39,557 bases of DNA, taken from Microbacterium sp. (GTDB taxonomy: Bacteria; Actinomycetota; Actinomycetes; Actinomycetales; Microbacteriaceae). The DNA is taken from positions 1 to 39,557 of the forward strand of contig JAPSKH010000018.1 of the NCBI GenBank assembly GCA_031177765.1. The letters are read 5' to 3'. The notes under the pieces were generated by a model. It was not told the DNA's origin. It made no database searches and saw nothing but the letters and a program-made list of their open reading frames with translations. How positions within the stretch are numbered: position 1 is the stretch's first letter; each line of letters opens with the position of its first letter. A program made the translations under genes and the position numbers. Of the stretch, positions 23,582-31,982 are shown piece after piece.

Positions 23582-23587
23582 TAGCGT
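23582..23587 (+). promoter_or_regulatory. Possible -10 hexamer of smc
   Basis: TAGCGT lies 34 nt before the smc ATG, which also has GGAAGG about 8 nt upstream. This suggests a conventional short leader rather than a leaderless start. Confidence 0.35.
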
Positions 23588-23621
23588 AGGCGGGTAATCA
23601 ACCGGGTCGGAAGGCGAATCC

Positions 23622-26600
23622 ATGCACCTGAAGAGCCTGACGCTCAAAGGGTTCAAGTCGTTCGCGCAGCCGACGACCTTCGCGTTCGAGCCCGGGGTCA
23701 CCGCGATCGTCGGTCCGAACGGGTCCGGCAAGTCGAACGTCGTCGACGCGCTGGCGTGGGTGATGGGCGAGCAGGGCGCCAAGACGCTGCGCGGCGGCAA
23801 GATGGAGGACGTCATCTTCGCCGGGACCGCGACGCGCGGTCCGCTCGGTCGCGCCGAGGTGCAGTTGACCATCGACAACAGCGACGGCGCCCTGCCGATC
23901 GAGTACTCCGAGGTCACGATCAGCCGGACGCTCTTCCGCAACGGGACCAGCGAGTACGCCATCAACGGCCAATCGTGCCGGCTGTTGGACGTCCAGGAGC
24001 TCCTGAGCGACTCCGGTCTCGGCCGTGAGATGCATGTCATCGTCGGGCAGGGTCGCCTCGACAGCGTGCTGCAGGCCACCCCTGAGGACCGGCGCGGCTT
24101 CATCGAGGAAGCGGCCGGGATCCTCAAGCATCGGCGGCGCAAGGAGAAGACGCTGCGCAAGCTCGATGCGATGGAGGCGAACCTCACGCGGCTGAGCGAT
24201 CTGGCCGGAGAGCTGCGCCGTCAGCTGAAGCCGCTCGGCCGTCAGGCGGAGATCGCTCGAGAGGCCGCCACCATCGCGGCCGTCGTGCGCGACGCCAAGG
24301 CACGGCTGTTCGCCGACGAGCTGGTCGGCCTGCGCGCCGAGCTCGCGGCGGCCGCGAGGAGCGAGCACGAGCGTCACGCCGAGCGGATGGTCCTGCAGGA
24401 GCGCCTCGACAACGCCCGCGTGCGGATCGAGCAGCTCGAAGCCGATCAGCGCTCCGAGGCCGTCGACAGGGCTCGGCACGTCGCCCACGGGCTCGAACGG
24501 GTGCAGCAGCGCCTGCGGAGCCTGTACGCGCTCGCGGGACAGCGCCTCGCTCTGCTCGGGGACGCCGAGGACGAGGACCGCATCGAGCTGACGACCGTCT
24601 CGCAGGCGATGATCGACGAGGCCCGCGCCGAGATCGGCGCGATCTCGGACGGCCTCGGTACAGCGCAGGATGCCGCCGCCGAGGCCGCGCGCGACGTCGT
24701 GCGCGCACGTGCCGAACTGGACGCGCTCGACGCCGACATCGCGGCCCAGAGCGCCCTCGTGTCCGAGCACGACATGCGGATCACCGCGCTGCGGGGCACC
24801 GCGGAGGCCGCCGCGTCGGCGCTGGCGGCCGTGCGCGCGGCGGTCGATCGGCAGCAGCGCGCCCTCGACGCCGCGCTGGCCCGTCGTGCCGAGGCCGAGG
24901 AGCAGCTCGCGGGCCTCGATCCCGACCTCGTTCCCGAGAGCGCCGCGGCCGATCACGCCGCCGAGTACGAGCGCGCACAGCGCGAGGCATCGGAGGCCGA
25001 GGCGCAGGTCGCCGCGCTGCGCGAGCGGCTCCACGCCGCCGAGCGCGAACACGAGGCGCTCACCGCCCAGACCGCTGCGCTCGGCCGCGCGCTCGATGTC
25101 AAGAACGCCGCATCGGCCCTCATCGCACAGGACCTCGACGGAGTCCGTGGTCTCGTGGGCGACGCCGTGCAGGTGCAGCACGGCTACGAGGCCGCGATCG
25201 CCGCGGTCCTGGGCCCCGTCGCCGAGGGCGTCCTCGTCGACACCGGCGCCGACGCCTTCCGGCTCGCCGAGCTGGTCCGCGGCGCGGACGTCGGCGTCGT
25301 CGACATCGTGTTCGCCGACGCGACGCCGCACCGCCCCGCGCTGCCGGAGGCGGCGGGCATCGTCCCCGCGCGCGACGTGGTGAAGGCGCCCGACGGCGTC
25401 CTGGGCCTGCTGTCCTCCGTGCTCGTCGCCGATGACCTCGAGGCCGCGCGGGCGGCGTCGCCCGTCCTCACCGCCGTCGAGAGCCCCTCGCTGACCATCG
25501 TCACGCGGGCCGGCGAGGTGTACACCGCGCAGTCGCTGCGCGCGGGCACCGGTGCGTCGCGGTCCCGCCTGGAACTGGCCGCCGAACGGGATGCCGCGGC
25601 CGAGCGTCGGGCGGAGATCGCCGTGGTCGCCGACTCGCTGCGCGCCGCGCTCGCCGACGCCGCGGCGAGCCTCGATGCGGCGCGGCACCGGACCAAGACC
25701 GCCCTGGCGACGCTGCGGGAGCACGACGCGGCCCTGGCCGCGCACGCCGAGCAGGTGAACCGCGCGACCGTCCGCCACGAGGCGGCGGTCGCGGAATGCG
25801 AGCGCCTGGCCGCAGGGGTGGCGCAGGCGACCGCAGCGGTGGAGGAGGCGGAGGCGTCCGCCCGGTCGGCGCAGGAGCAGCTCACGGCCGCGCTCGAAGC
25901 CCCGCGCCCGATCCTGGATGCCTCGGCCCGCGACGGCATGCTGGCCGCGCTCGAAGCGGCGCGGGACGCCGAAATGCGGGCACGGCTCGATGTCGAGACG
26001 CTTCGCGAGCGCATCCGGGCCGGAGAAGCGCGCGTGGCAGGGCTCGAGCGACAGCGGGAGCGCGAGCGGGAGGCGGCCGCCGAGGCGGCGCGCCGGGCCG
26101 TGATCCGGCGCGCGCAGCGTGAGATCGCCGCGGGAGTCGCCGCGCAGCTGCCCGCGGTGATCGACTCCGTGGACAGGTCGCTGGCCCAGGCGCGCGCCGA
26201 CCTCGCCGCCGCGGAGTCCGCGCGCACAGCGGTGACCGCCGAGCTGGGCGACCTGCGGGCGCAGGAGGCAGGTGTGCGGGAGAGACTCGCCGGACTGACC
26301 GAGAGCGTCCACAGCCTCGAGCTGCAGATCCACGAGAAGCGCCTGCACGTCACCGGGCTGCTCGAGCGCGTCCACTCCGAACTCGGGCTCGACGAGGGCA
26401 TTCTCGTTTCGGAATATGGGCCCGATCAGCCGGTCCCCGCCGATCCGGGCGTCGGAGGATCAGGACGTCCGACGAACGACGCCGGCGACGTTGGCATGCA
26501 GGAGGAGGCCGATGCGTCGGCCGAGGCATCCGTCCCGTACGACCGTGCCCAGCAGAAGCGACGCCTGCAGGACGCCGAGCGCAAGCTCGCGCAGCTGGGA

Positions 26601-27203
26601 CGGGTCAACCCGCTCGCGCTCGAGGAGTTCGCCGCGCTGGAGCAGCGCCACAGATTCATGACGGAGCAGCTCGCCGACCTCCAGCAGACGCGCAAGGACC
26701 TCCTGACGATCATCGAAGAGCTCGACGAGCGCATGCAGTCGATCTTCCTCGCGGCGTTCGAGGACACCAAGGCGGCGTTCGGCGAGGTCTTCCCGATCCT
26801 GTTCCCCGGCGGCACCGGCAGCATCTCGCTCACCAACCCGGACGAGCCGCTCACCACGGGCATCGAGGTGGCCGTGCGTCCGGTGGGCAAGAAGATCGAG
26901 CGCCTCTCGCTGCTCTCGGGCGGGGAGCGGTCGCTTGCCGCCGTGGCGCTTCTGACCGCGATCTTCAAGGCGCGCCCGAGCCCGTTCTACATCCTCGACG
27001 AGGTGGAGGCGGCTCTGGACGACGCGAACCTGGGACGGCTCCTGGGGGTCTTCGAGCAGCTGCGCTCCTCGAGCCAGCTCATCGTCATCACGCACCAGAA
27101 GCGGACGATGGAGATCGCCGACGCCCTGTACGGCGTGTCCATGAGGCAGGACGGCGTATCGGCCGTCGTCGGCCAGCGCATCGGCGAGCGCGTCGCCGGC
27201 TGA
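23622..27203 (+). CDS. smc: Chromosome segregation protein SMC
   Basis: A 1193-aa SMC ATPase that organises and segregates the chromosome with ScpA/ScpB. The Walker A motif GPNGSGKS is at 31-38. Two long Ala/Glu/Arg-rich coiled coils (about 170-490 and 660-930) flank a hinge near 510-640 (GLVGDAVQVQHGYEAAIAAVLG). The C-terminal head has the signature LSGGERSLAAVAL and Walker B FYILDEVEAALDD. An acidic low-complexity insert rich in Asp, Gly and Pro (near 935-975) precedes the second head half. The length is usual for bacterial SMC. ftsY follows after 40 nt with its own -10 element. Confidence 0.98.
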   Translation: MHLKSLTLKGFKSFAQPTTFAFEPGVTAIVGPNGSGKSNVVDALAWVMGEQGAKTLRGGKMEDVIFAGTATRGPLGRAEVQLTIDNSDGALPIEYSEVTISRTLFRNGTSEYAINGQSCRLLDVQELLSDSGLGREMHVIVGQGRLDSVLQATPEDRRGFIEEAAGILKHRRRKEKTLRKLDAMEANLTRLSDLAGELRRQLKPLGRQAEIAREAATIAAVVRDAKARLFADELVGLRAELAAAARSEHERHAERMVLQERLDNARVRIEQLEADQRSEAVDRARHVAHGLERVQQRLRSLYALAGQRLALLGDAEDEDRIELTTVSQAMIDEARAEIGAISDGLGTAQDAAAEAARDVVRARAELDALDADIAAQSALVSEHDMRITALRGTAEAAASALAAVRAAVDRQQRALDAALARRAEAEEQLAGLDPDLVPESAAADHAAEYERAQREASEAEAQVAALRERLHAAEREHEALTAQTAALGRALDVKNAASALIAQDLDGVRGLVGDAVQVQHGYEAAIAAVLGPVAEGVLVDTGADAFRLAELVRGADVGVVDIVFADATPHRPALPEAAGIVPARDVVKAPDGVLGLLSSVLVADDLEAARAASPVLTAVESPSLTIVTRAGEVYTAQSLRAGTGASRSRLELAAERDAAAERRAEIAVVADSLRAALADAAASLDAARHRTKTALATLREHDAALAAHAEQVNRATVRHEAAVAECERLAAGVAQATAAVEEAEASARSAQEQLTAALEAPRPILDASARDGMLAALEAARDAEMRARLDVETLRERIRAGEARVAGLERQREREREAAAEAARRAVIRRAQREIAAGVAAQLPAVIDSVDRSLAQARADLAAAESARTAVTAELGDLRAQEAGVRERLAGLTESVHSLELQIHEKRLHVTGLLERVHSELGLDEGILVSEYGPDQPVPADPGVGGSGRPTNDAGDVGMQEEADASAEASVPYDRAQQKRRLQDAERKLAQLGRVNPLALEEFAALEQRHRFMTEQLADLQQTRKDLLTIIEELDERMQSIFLAAFEDTKAAFGEVFPILFPGGTGSISLTNPDEPLTTGIEVAVRPVGKKIERLSLLSGGERSLAAVALLTAIFKARPSPFYILDEVEAALDDANLGRLLGVFEQLRSSSQLIVITHQKRTMEIADALYGVSMRQDGVSAVVGQRIGERVAG

Positions 27204-27231
27204 CCCGCCCGGGGCGGTGGGGCGGCGCTAA

Positions 27232-27237
27232 TAGGCT
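27232..27237 (+). promoter_or_regulatory. -10 hexamer for leaderless ftsY transcript
   Basis: TAGGCT, a 6-nt spacer (GGAGGC) and the ATG. The spacer could double as a ribosome-binding site on longer transcripts reading in from smc. Confidence 0.55.
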
Positions 27238-27243
27238 GGAGGC

Positions 27244-28116
27244 ATGGCACAGAGCTCCTGGTCGCTCGGACGCGCGCTGCGCGGCATGTTCGTCAAGCCC
27301 ACGATCGACGAGAACACGTGGGAGGACCTCGAGACGGCGCTGCTGACCGCCGATTTCGGACCCGACATCACCGAGCGCATCGTCGACGAGCTGCGCGAGA
27401 AGGTGGACCGGTACCGCACGACCGACCCTCGCGACCTCCAGCGCATGCTGAAGGAGACGCTCGAGGAGCACTTCGCGAAGTTCGACACGACGCTGCGGCT
27501 CACCGAGCGTCCGGCGGTCGTGCTCGTGGTCGGCGTCAACGGTGTGGGCAAGACGACGACGATCGGCAAGTTCGCGAAGTTCCTGCAGCGCTACGGGCGA
27601 TCGGTGGTCGTCGGCGCCGCCGACACCTTCCGCGCCGCCGCGGTCGATCAGCTGGCGACGTGGGCCGAGCGCGGCGGCGCCACCATCGTCCGGCCCCAGC
27701 AGGAAGGACAGGACCCGGCGTCGGTGGCCTTCCAGACCATCGAGTACGCCAAGCGAACGGGCACCGAGATCGTGCTGGTCGACACCGCCGGCCGCCTGCA
27801 CACCAAGGGCGGCCTCATGGACGAGCTCGGCAAGATCCGCCGGGTCATCGAGAAGCAGGCGCCCATCAGCGAAGTGCTGCTCGTGCTCGATGCCACGACC
27901 GGCCAGAACGGCGTGCTGCAGGCGCAGGCCTTCCTCGAGCACGCGGGCGTCACGGGGCTGGTGATCACCAAGCTCGACGGCTCCGCCAAGGGCGGTTTCG
28001 TCCTGGCGGTGCAGGAGCGCACCGGCATCCCGGTGAAGCTGCTCGGACAGGGCGAGGGCATCGGCGATCTGACCGGATTCACGCCGCACGTCTTCGCCGC
28101 CGCGCTCGTGGACTGA
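27244..28116 (+). CDS. ftsY: Signal recognition particle receptor FtsY
   Basis: A 290-aa SRP GTPase that receives ribosome-SRP complexes at the membrane. The N domain (about 1-80) leads to the G domain with GVNGVGKT at 97-104, the DTFRAAAVDQL insertion-box segment, DTAGRLHTKG and TKLDGSAKGG. It lacks the long acidic A domain of E. coli FtsY, as is common in Gram-positives. Its partner Ffh is encoded about 4 kb downstream. The ATG at 27244 is supported by the leaderless promoter. Confidence 0.98.
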   Translation: MAQSSWSLGRALRGMFVKPTIDENTWEDLETALLTADFGPDITERIVDELREKVDRYRTTDPRDLQRMLKETLEEHFAKFDTTLRLTERPAVVLVVGVNGVGKTTTIGKFAKFLQRYGRSVVVGAADTFRAAAVDQLATWAERGGATIVRPQQEGQDPASVAFQTIEYAKRTGTEIVLVDTAGRLHTKGGLMDELGKIRRVIEKQAPISEVLLVLDATTGQNGVLQAQAFLEHAGVTGLVITKLDGSAKGGFVLAVQERTGIPVKLLGQGEGIGDLTGFTPHVFAAALVD

Positions 28117-28118
28117 CG

Positions 28119-28157
28119 CCGCGCGCGCTGTTTCGGAACGGATGCCGCGGCGCGCGG
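28119..28157 (+). terminator. Possible terminator after ftsY
   Basis: CCGCGCGC (28119-28126) pairs with GCGCGCGG (28150-28157) around a 23-nt loop, starting 3 nt after the ftsY stop. It is weak and lacks a T-run. Confidence 0.35.
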
Positions 28158-28201
28158 GCTGCGGGCTATCCAAGGGACCGTCGTTGTTGTTTCATGGGGA
28201 C

Positions 28202-28702
28202 ATGGCGATCGAGCACGACTACTTCGGACTCCTCGAATCCGGACCGGACGGATCGATCTTCTGGTCCGAGACGGTGGAGATGGGAGACCAGTCGGTCACG
28301 GTCGATCTGACCGCGCCGGACCAGGAGGACGTCTCGGAGGCGGCGCTGGACGTCGCGGCCGGACTCATCTCGTCGCTCGAGGCCATCGACCGCAGCGCTC
28401 GCAACGCCATGGTCAACGAGCTGAGCGACCGCACGAGCGAGGTCACAGAGTACATCCTGCAGCAGCAGGAGACGCTCGGCGAGGGTCTCGAGGACGTGCT
28501 CGTGGACATCTCCGGCGACGTCCACATCGACGTCATCCGCTCACTGCAGCTGATGAGCATGACGATCCTCGCCGACGAGCACGGCGGCGCGGACCCCTTC
28601 GCCGTCCTCGAGTACGCGCTGGACCCCGACGCCACCGACGACGTGCTGCTGGTCAACCTCGGCTCCGACGGCGACGTGCTCTCGGTCACCAGCGCCGACT
28701 GA
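28202..28702 (+). CDS. DUF2004-like conserved protein
   Basis: A 166-aa acidic soluble protein beginning MAIEHDYFGLLESGPDGSIFWSETVE. It has alternating helical stretches with no signal peptide, membrane segment or cysteine. I associate it with the DUF2004 family, often found as a stand-alone protein in actinobacteria, but with moderate certainty; the function is unknown. A longer frame from 28142 is possible, yet the conserved-looking start is the ATG at 28202. It ends 2 nt before the next gene, with which it is probably co-transcribed. Confidence 0.7.
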   Translation: MAIEHDYFGLLESGPDGSIFWSETVEMGDQSVTVDLTAPDQEDVSEAALDVAAGLISSLEAIDRSARNAMVNELSDRTSEVTEYILQQQETLGEGLEDVLVDISGDVHIDVIRSLQLMSMTILADEHGGADPFAVLEYALDPDATDDVLLVNLGSDGDVLSVTSAD

Positions 28703-28704
28703 AT

Positions 28705-29136
28705 GTGCAGACCTTCCTGCCCTACCCGTCCTTCGCAGGATCCGCCGCGGTCCTGGACCCGGTGAGGCTCGGCAAGCAGCGGGTGGAGACGCTCCAGCTG
28801 CTGCGGGCCAACACGGTGCCCGGCTACGGGTGGCGGCATCACCCCGCGGCGAAGATGTGGGCAGGGCGGCTTCCTGCGCTGGTGGCGTACGGGCTGGCGA
28901 TGACCGATGCGTGGATCGCGCTCGGCCACGCCGACACGGTGCGCGCGCAGCTGCTCGAGTTCGCCCCCGAGGTCGACGGGCTCCCTCAGGAGCAGCTGGA
29001 GCTGCCGTGGTGGCTCGGCGACCCGGCGTTCCACCTGTCGCATCGCTCGAATCTCGTGCGCAAGGACCCGGCGTTCTATCGGCCGCTGTTCGGCGACATC
29101 CCCGACGACCTGCCCTACGTGTGGCCCACGCCGTGA
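28705..29136 (+). CDS. MSMEG_6728-like protein (pyrimidine-dimer glycosylase-like)
   Basis: A 143-aa protein starting (GTG) VQTFLPYPSFAGSAAVLDPVRLGKQRVETLQ. This pattern, followed by GYGWRHHPAAKMW and the C-terminal SHRSNLVRKDPAFYRPLF, is that of an actinobacterial family named after MSMEG_6728 and placed near the T4 endonuclease V-like pyrimidine-dimer glycosylase fold. In that fold an N-terminal residue, several Arg residues and a Glu act in catalysis; the N-terminal Arg/Glu-rich helix fits loosely. DNA-repair activity is an inference from this resemblance. It follows the DUF2004-like gene by 2 nt and ends in a strong hairpin. Confidence 0.75.
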   Translation: MQTFLPYPSFAGSAAVLDPVRLGKQRVETLQLLRANTVPGYGWRHHPAAKMWAGRLPALVAYGLAMTDAWIALGHADTVRAQLLEFAPEVDGLPQEQLELPWWLGDPAFHLSHRSNLVRKDPAFYRPLFGDIPDDLPYVWPTP

Positions 29137-29140
29137 CGGC

Positions 29141-29172
29141 GGCGCGGCGCAGCCCACCCGGTGCGCCGCGCC
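29141..29172. terminator. Hairpin between convergent genes
   Basis: GGCGCGGCGCA (29141-29151) and TGCGCCGCGCC (29162-29172) form a perfect 11-bp stem with a 10-nt loop between the MSMEG_6728-like gene and the convergent lipA. It can serve both directions. Confidence 0.6.
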
Positions 29173-29200
29173 ACGCCGCACCGCGGCACCGGGAGCGCTG

Positions 29201-30214
29201 CTACACCGCCTGCGCGAAGCCGGCGTCGACGCCGTCGGCGATGTGGGAGAGGTGAGCCGGGATCTCGCGGCCCTTCGAGACCATCGACTGCGCCCACAGC
29301 CGTCCGGCGCGGTACGACGAGCGCACGAGGGGCCCCGCGAGCACGCCGAGGAAGCCGATGCGCTCGGCCTCCTCCTTGAACGCCACGAACTCGTCGGGCT
29401 TGACCCACCGCGCCACGGGAAGATGCCGAGGCGTGGGGCGCAGGTACTGCGTGATGGTGATGATGTCCGTGCCGGCGTCGTGGAGGTCCTGCAGCGCCTG
29501 CACGACCTCCTCCGGCTCCTCGCCCATGCCCAGGATGAGGTTCGACTTCGTGATGAGCCCGGCATCGCGCGCCCGCGAGAGCACGCCGAGGGACCGGTCG
29601 TAGCGGAACGCGGGACGGATCCGCTTGAAGATGCGCGGAACGGTCTCGACGTTGTGCGCGAAGACCTCCGGACGACTGTCGAACACCTCGTCCAGCAGCG
29701 CCGGCTCCCCGTTGAAGTCCGTCGCGAGGATCTCGACACCGGTCCGCGGGTTGAGCGCATGGATCTGGCGCACCGTCTCGGCGTGCAGCCACGCGCCGCC
29801 GTCGGGCAGGTCGTCCCTGGCCACGCCCGTCACGGTCGCGTACCGCAGCTGCATGCGCGCGACGCTCTCGGCCACACGCCGCGGCTCATCCACGTCATAG
29901 GCGGCCGGCTTGCCGGTGTCGATCTGGCAGAAGTCGCACCGGCGCGTGCACTGCGAGCCTCCGATGAGGAACGTGGCCTCTCGGTCCTCCCAGCACTCGT
30001 AGATGTTCGGGCAGCCGGCCTCCTGGCACACGGTGTGCAGCTGCTCGGTCTTCACCAGTCCGTGCAGCGCCTGATACTCCGGGCCGATCTTCGCGCGCGT
30101 CTTGATCCACTCGGGCTTGCGCTCGATGGGCGTCTGCGCGTTGCGCACCTCGAGCCGAAGGAGCTTCCGGCCCCCGGGGCCGGAAGCGGGGGGCGTCGTG
30201 CCGCACGCGCTCAT
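29201..30214 (-). CDS. lipA: Lipoyl synthase
   Basis: A 337-aa radical-SAM enzyme that inserts two sulfurs into protein-bound octanoyl groups to make lipoate. The auxiliary cluster motif [12 protein letters not shown] (CX4CX5C) and the radical-SAM motif CTRRCDFC (CX3CX2C) are both present. The C-terminal RSSYRAG supplies the Ser that ligates the auxiliary cluster. Length is typical. The ATG at 30214 overlaps the lipB stop (ATGA), so LipB and LipA, consecutive steps of lipoate synthesis, are translationally coupled. Confidence 0.98.
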   Translation of the reverse strand: MSACGTTPPASGPGGRKLLRLEVRNAQTPIERKPEWIKTRAKIGPEYQALHGLVKTEQLHTVCQEAGCPNIYECWEDREATFLIGGSQCTRRCDFCQIDTGKPAAYDVDEPRRVAESVARMQLRYATVTGVARDDLPDGGAWLHAETVRQIHALNPRTGVEILATDFNGEPALLDEVFDSRPEVFAHNVETVPRIFKRIRPAFRYDRSLGVLSRARDAGLITKSNLILGMGEEPEEVVQALQDLHDAGTDIITITQYLRPTPRHLPVARWVKPDEFVAFKEEAERIGFLGVLAGPLVRSSYRAGRLWAQSMVSKGREIPAHLSHIADGVDAGFAQAV

Positions 30215-30849
30215 GCCGCCACCCCCGCGTACTCGTCGGAGAACACCCGCGAGACGGCGGCGACCACATCCCTCGGAGGAACGGGCGTGCCGGCCACCTC
30301 GCTGATCGTGGTGACCCCGGCGTCGGTGATGCCGCACGGGATGATGCCGCGGAAGCCGGCGAGGGAGTTGTCGCAGTTGACGGCGAACCCGTGCATGGTG
30401 ACCCCGCGCTCCACCCTCACGCCGATCGCCGCCACCTTGTCCTCCGAGAGGGGGCGGCGCACCCACACGCCGCTGCGACCGGCGACCTGGTACCCGTCGA
30501 CGCCGTGCTCGGCGAGGGCCGCGATGAGGAGCCGCTCCAGGCGACGCACGTGCGCGACGACGTCGACCGGCTCGGGCAGCCGCACGATGGGATACCCGAC
30601 GAGCTGGCCGGGACCGTGCCACGTGATCTTGCCGCCGCGATCGACGTCGATCACGGGCGTCCCATCGGTCGGGCGCTCGTGCGGCTCCGTGCGCTTCCCG
30701 GCCGTGTAGACCGGCTCGTGCTCGAGCAGGAGCAGCGTGTCGGGGCGTGCGCCGGCGACCACCTCGCCGTGCACGCGGCGCTGGAGCTCCCACGCCTCGG
30801 CATACGGGACGAAGTCGGGGGCGAGGCCGACCGTTTCGATGGCGAGCAT
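30211..30849 (-). CDS. lipB: Octanoyl-[acyl-carrier protein]-protein N-octanoyltransferase
   Basis: A 212-aa LipB, which moves octanoate from acyl carrier protein to lipoyl domains. Family motifs include [18 protein letters not shown], the catalytic Lys in [11 protein letters not shown] and the catalytic Cys region [11 protein letters not shown]. The ATG at 30849 has AAGGAG 5 nt upstream. An upstream extension is not needed. It heads the lipB-lipA operon and is divergent from the TetR-VOC gene (105-bp gap), so that regulator could act here. Confidence 0.97.
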   Translation of the reverse strand: MLAIETVGLAPDFVPYAEAWELQRRVHGEVVAGARPDTLLLLEHEPVYTAGKRTEPHERPTDGTPVIDVDRGGKITWHGPGQLVGYPIVRLPEPVDVVAHVRRLERLLIAALAEHGVDGYQVAGRSGVWVRRPLSEDKVAAIGVRVERGVTMHGFAVNCDNSLAGFRGIIPCGITDAGVTTISEVAGTPVPPRDVVAAVSRVFSDEYAGVAA

Positions 30850-30942
30850 CCGTGCTCCTTGCGTCGGGATTGATGGATCGCGTCCAACAATACGCCTGGA
30901 TGTGCGGGGACGCACCGATGGGCCGGAGCTGGGCGACGGTAA

Positions 30943-30948
30943 TAACGT
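30943..30948 (+). promoter_or_regulatory. -10 hexamer for leaderless TetR-VOC transcript
   Basis: TAACGT, a 6-nt spacer (GAGGGG) and the ATG. Confidence 0.55.
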
Positions 30949-30954
30949 GAGGGG

Positions 30955-31944
30955 ATGACCACCAGCAGCAGCGGCCGGGTGGGCCGGCCGAAGGCGTCCT
31001 CGCGCGAGACGCTGGCGGAAGCCGCGTGCGAACTGTTCCTGGAGCGGGGATTCGAGGCGACCTCCATCGCGGACATCACGCGGCGCGCCGGCGTCAGCCG
31101 CTCCAGCTTCTTCAACTACTTCGCGTCGAAGGCCGACATCCTCTGGTCGGGGCTCGACGAGCGGATCGCGCGGCTGGAGGCGGCTCTGTCGGAGGGGCAG
31201 GAGCGGGATGCCGCGGCCGGGGTGCGGGCCGCCGTTCTCGCCATCGCCGAGGGGTTCACCCCCGACAGCCTCGCCCTGGGCATCGTGAACGCCACGGCGA
31301 TGGGACTGTCGGTCGAGCTCGAGCGGGAGGCATCCCTGCGTCGAGCGCGCATCGCGCGCGCCGTGGCGGACCGCCTCACCGCCGCTGGGGCGGACCGCGT
31401 CCGCGCCGAGGTCGCAGGAGCGGCCTGGGGCGGTGCGGTGCTGGCCGCGATCGACGCCTGGGCGAAGGACGGCGCCGGTCGCACGTCGCTCTCGCGGTTC
31501 CTCGTGCGCGCCGCCGACGCCGCGTCCGGTGTGCGCGCGGCCGGCGCCGCGGTCCGGCAGCTGCGTGTCGTCGTGGAGGCGCCCGACTTCGACGATGCGG
31601 TGGCGTTCTACCGGGACGCCGCAGGGATGCCCGAGCGGGAGTCGTACGAGGCCGACGGCGGTGCGCGCGTGGTGATCCTCGATGCCGGCCAGGCGACGCT
31701 GGAGCTGGCCAACCCCGCACAGGTGCGCTTCATCGACGGCGTGGAGACCGACGGCGGCGTCAGCGACCGCATCCGGATCGCACTCGAGGTCGATGACACG
31801 CAGGCCGCCCAGGAACGACTCCGCGAGGGCGGCGCCGAGGTGGAGGCATCCGCGCGGCAGACGCCGTGGCGCTCGCTCAACGCGCGTCTGCGCGCACCGG
31901 CAGGGCTGCAGCTGACCCTCTTCCAGGAGCTCGACGCGCGCTGA
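30955..31944 (+). CDS. TetR-family regulator fused to a VOC/glyoxalase-like domain
   Basis: A 329-aa protein. Residues about 15-60 are a TetR-type helix-turn-helix ([34 protein letters not shown]). A helical ligand/dimer domain runs to about 195. TetR proteins normally end there, but this one continues into a VOC (glyoxalase/bleomycin-resistance) fold, about 200-327, recognisable from the [16 protein letters not shown] start, the [16 protein letters not shown] strands and a second half ending [12 protein letters not shown]. The VOC part may bind or modify the inducer. No stop or frameshift separates the parts. It is divergent from lipB and precedes ffh. Confidence 0.88.
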   Translation: MTTSSSGRVGRPKASSRETLAEAACELFLERGFEATSIADITRRAGVSRSSFFNYFASKADILWSGLDERIARLEAALSEGQERDAAAGVRAAVLAIAEGFTPDSLALGIVNATAMGLSVELEREASLRRARIARAVADRLTAAGADRVRAEVAGAAWGGAVLAAIDAWAKDGAGRTSLSRFLVRAADAASGVRAAGAAVRQLRVVVEAPDFDDAVAFYRDAAGMPERESYEADGGARVVILDAGQATLELANPAQVRFIDGVETDGGVSDRIRIALEVDDTQAAQERLREGGAEVEASARQTPWRSLNARLRAPAGLQLTLFQELDAR

Positions 31945-31967
31945 CCGCCGCTTCCGGCCTCGCGACG

Positions 31968-31973
31968 TAGAAT
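31968..31973 (+). promoter_or_regulatory. -10 hexamer of ffh
   Basis: TAGAAT lies 9 nt before the ffh ATG, predicting a leader of only about 2-3 nt. Confidence 0.45.
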
Positions 31974-31982
31974 CGGGGGATC

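Noticed and set aside
23598..26375. A 925-codon open frame antisense to smc
   Set aside because: Shadow of the smc coiled-coil coding sequence; composition is biased and no motif is visible.
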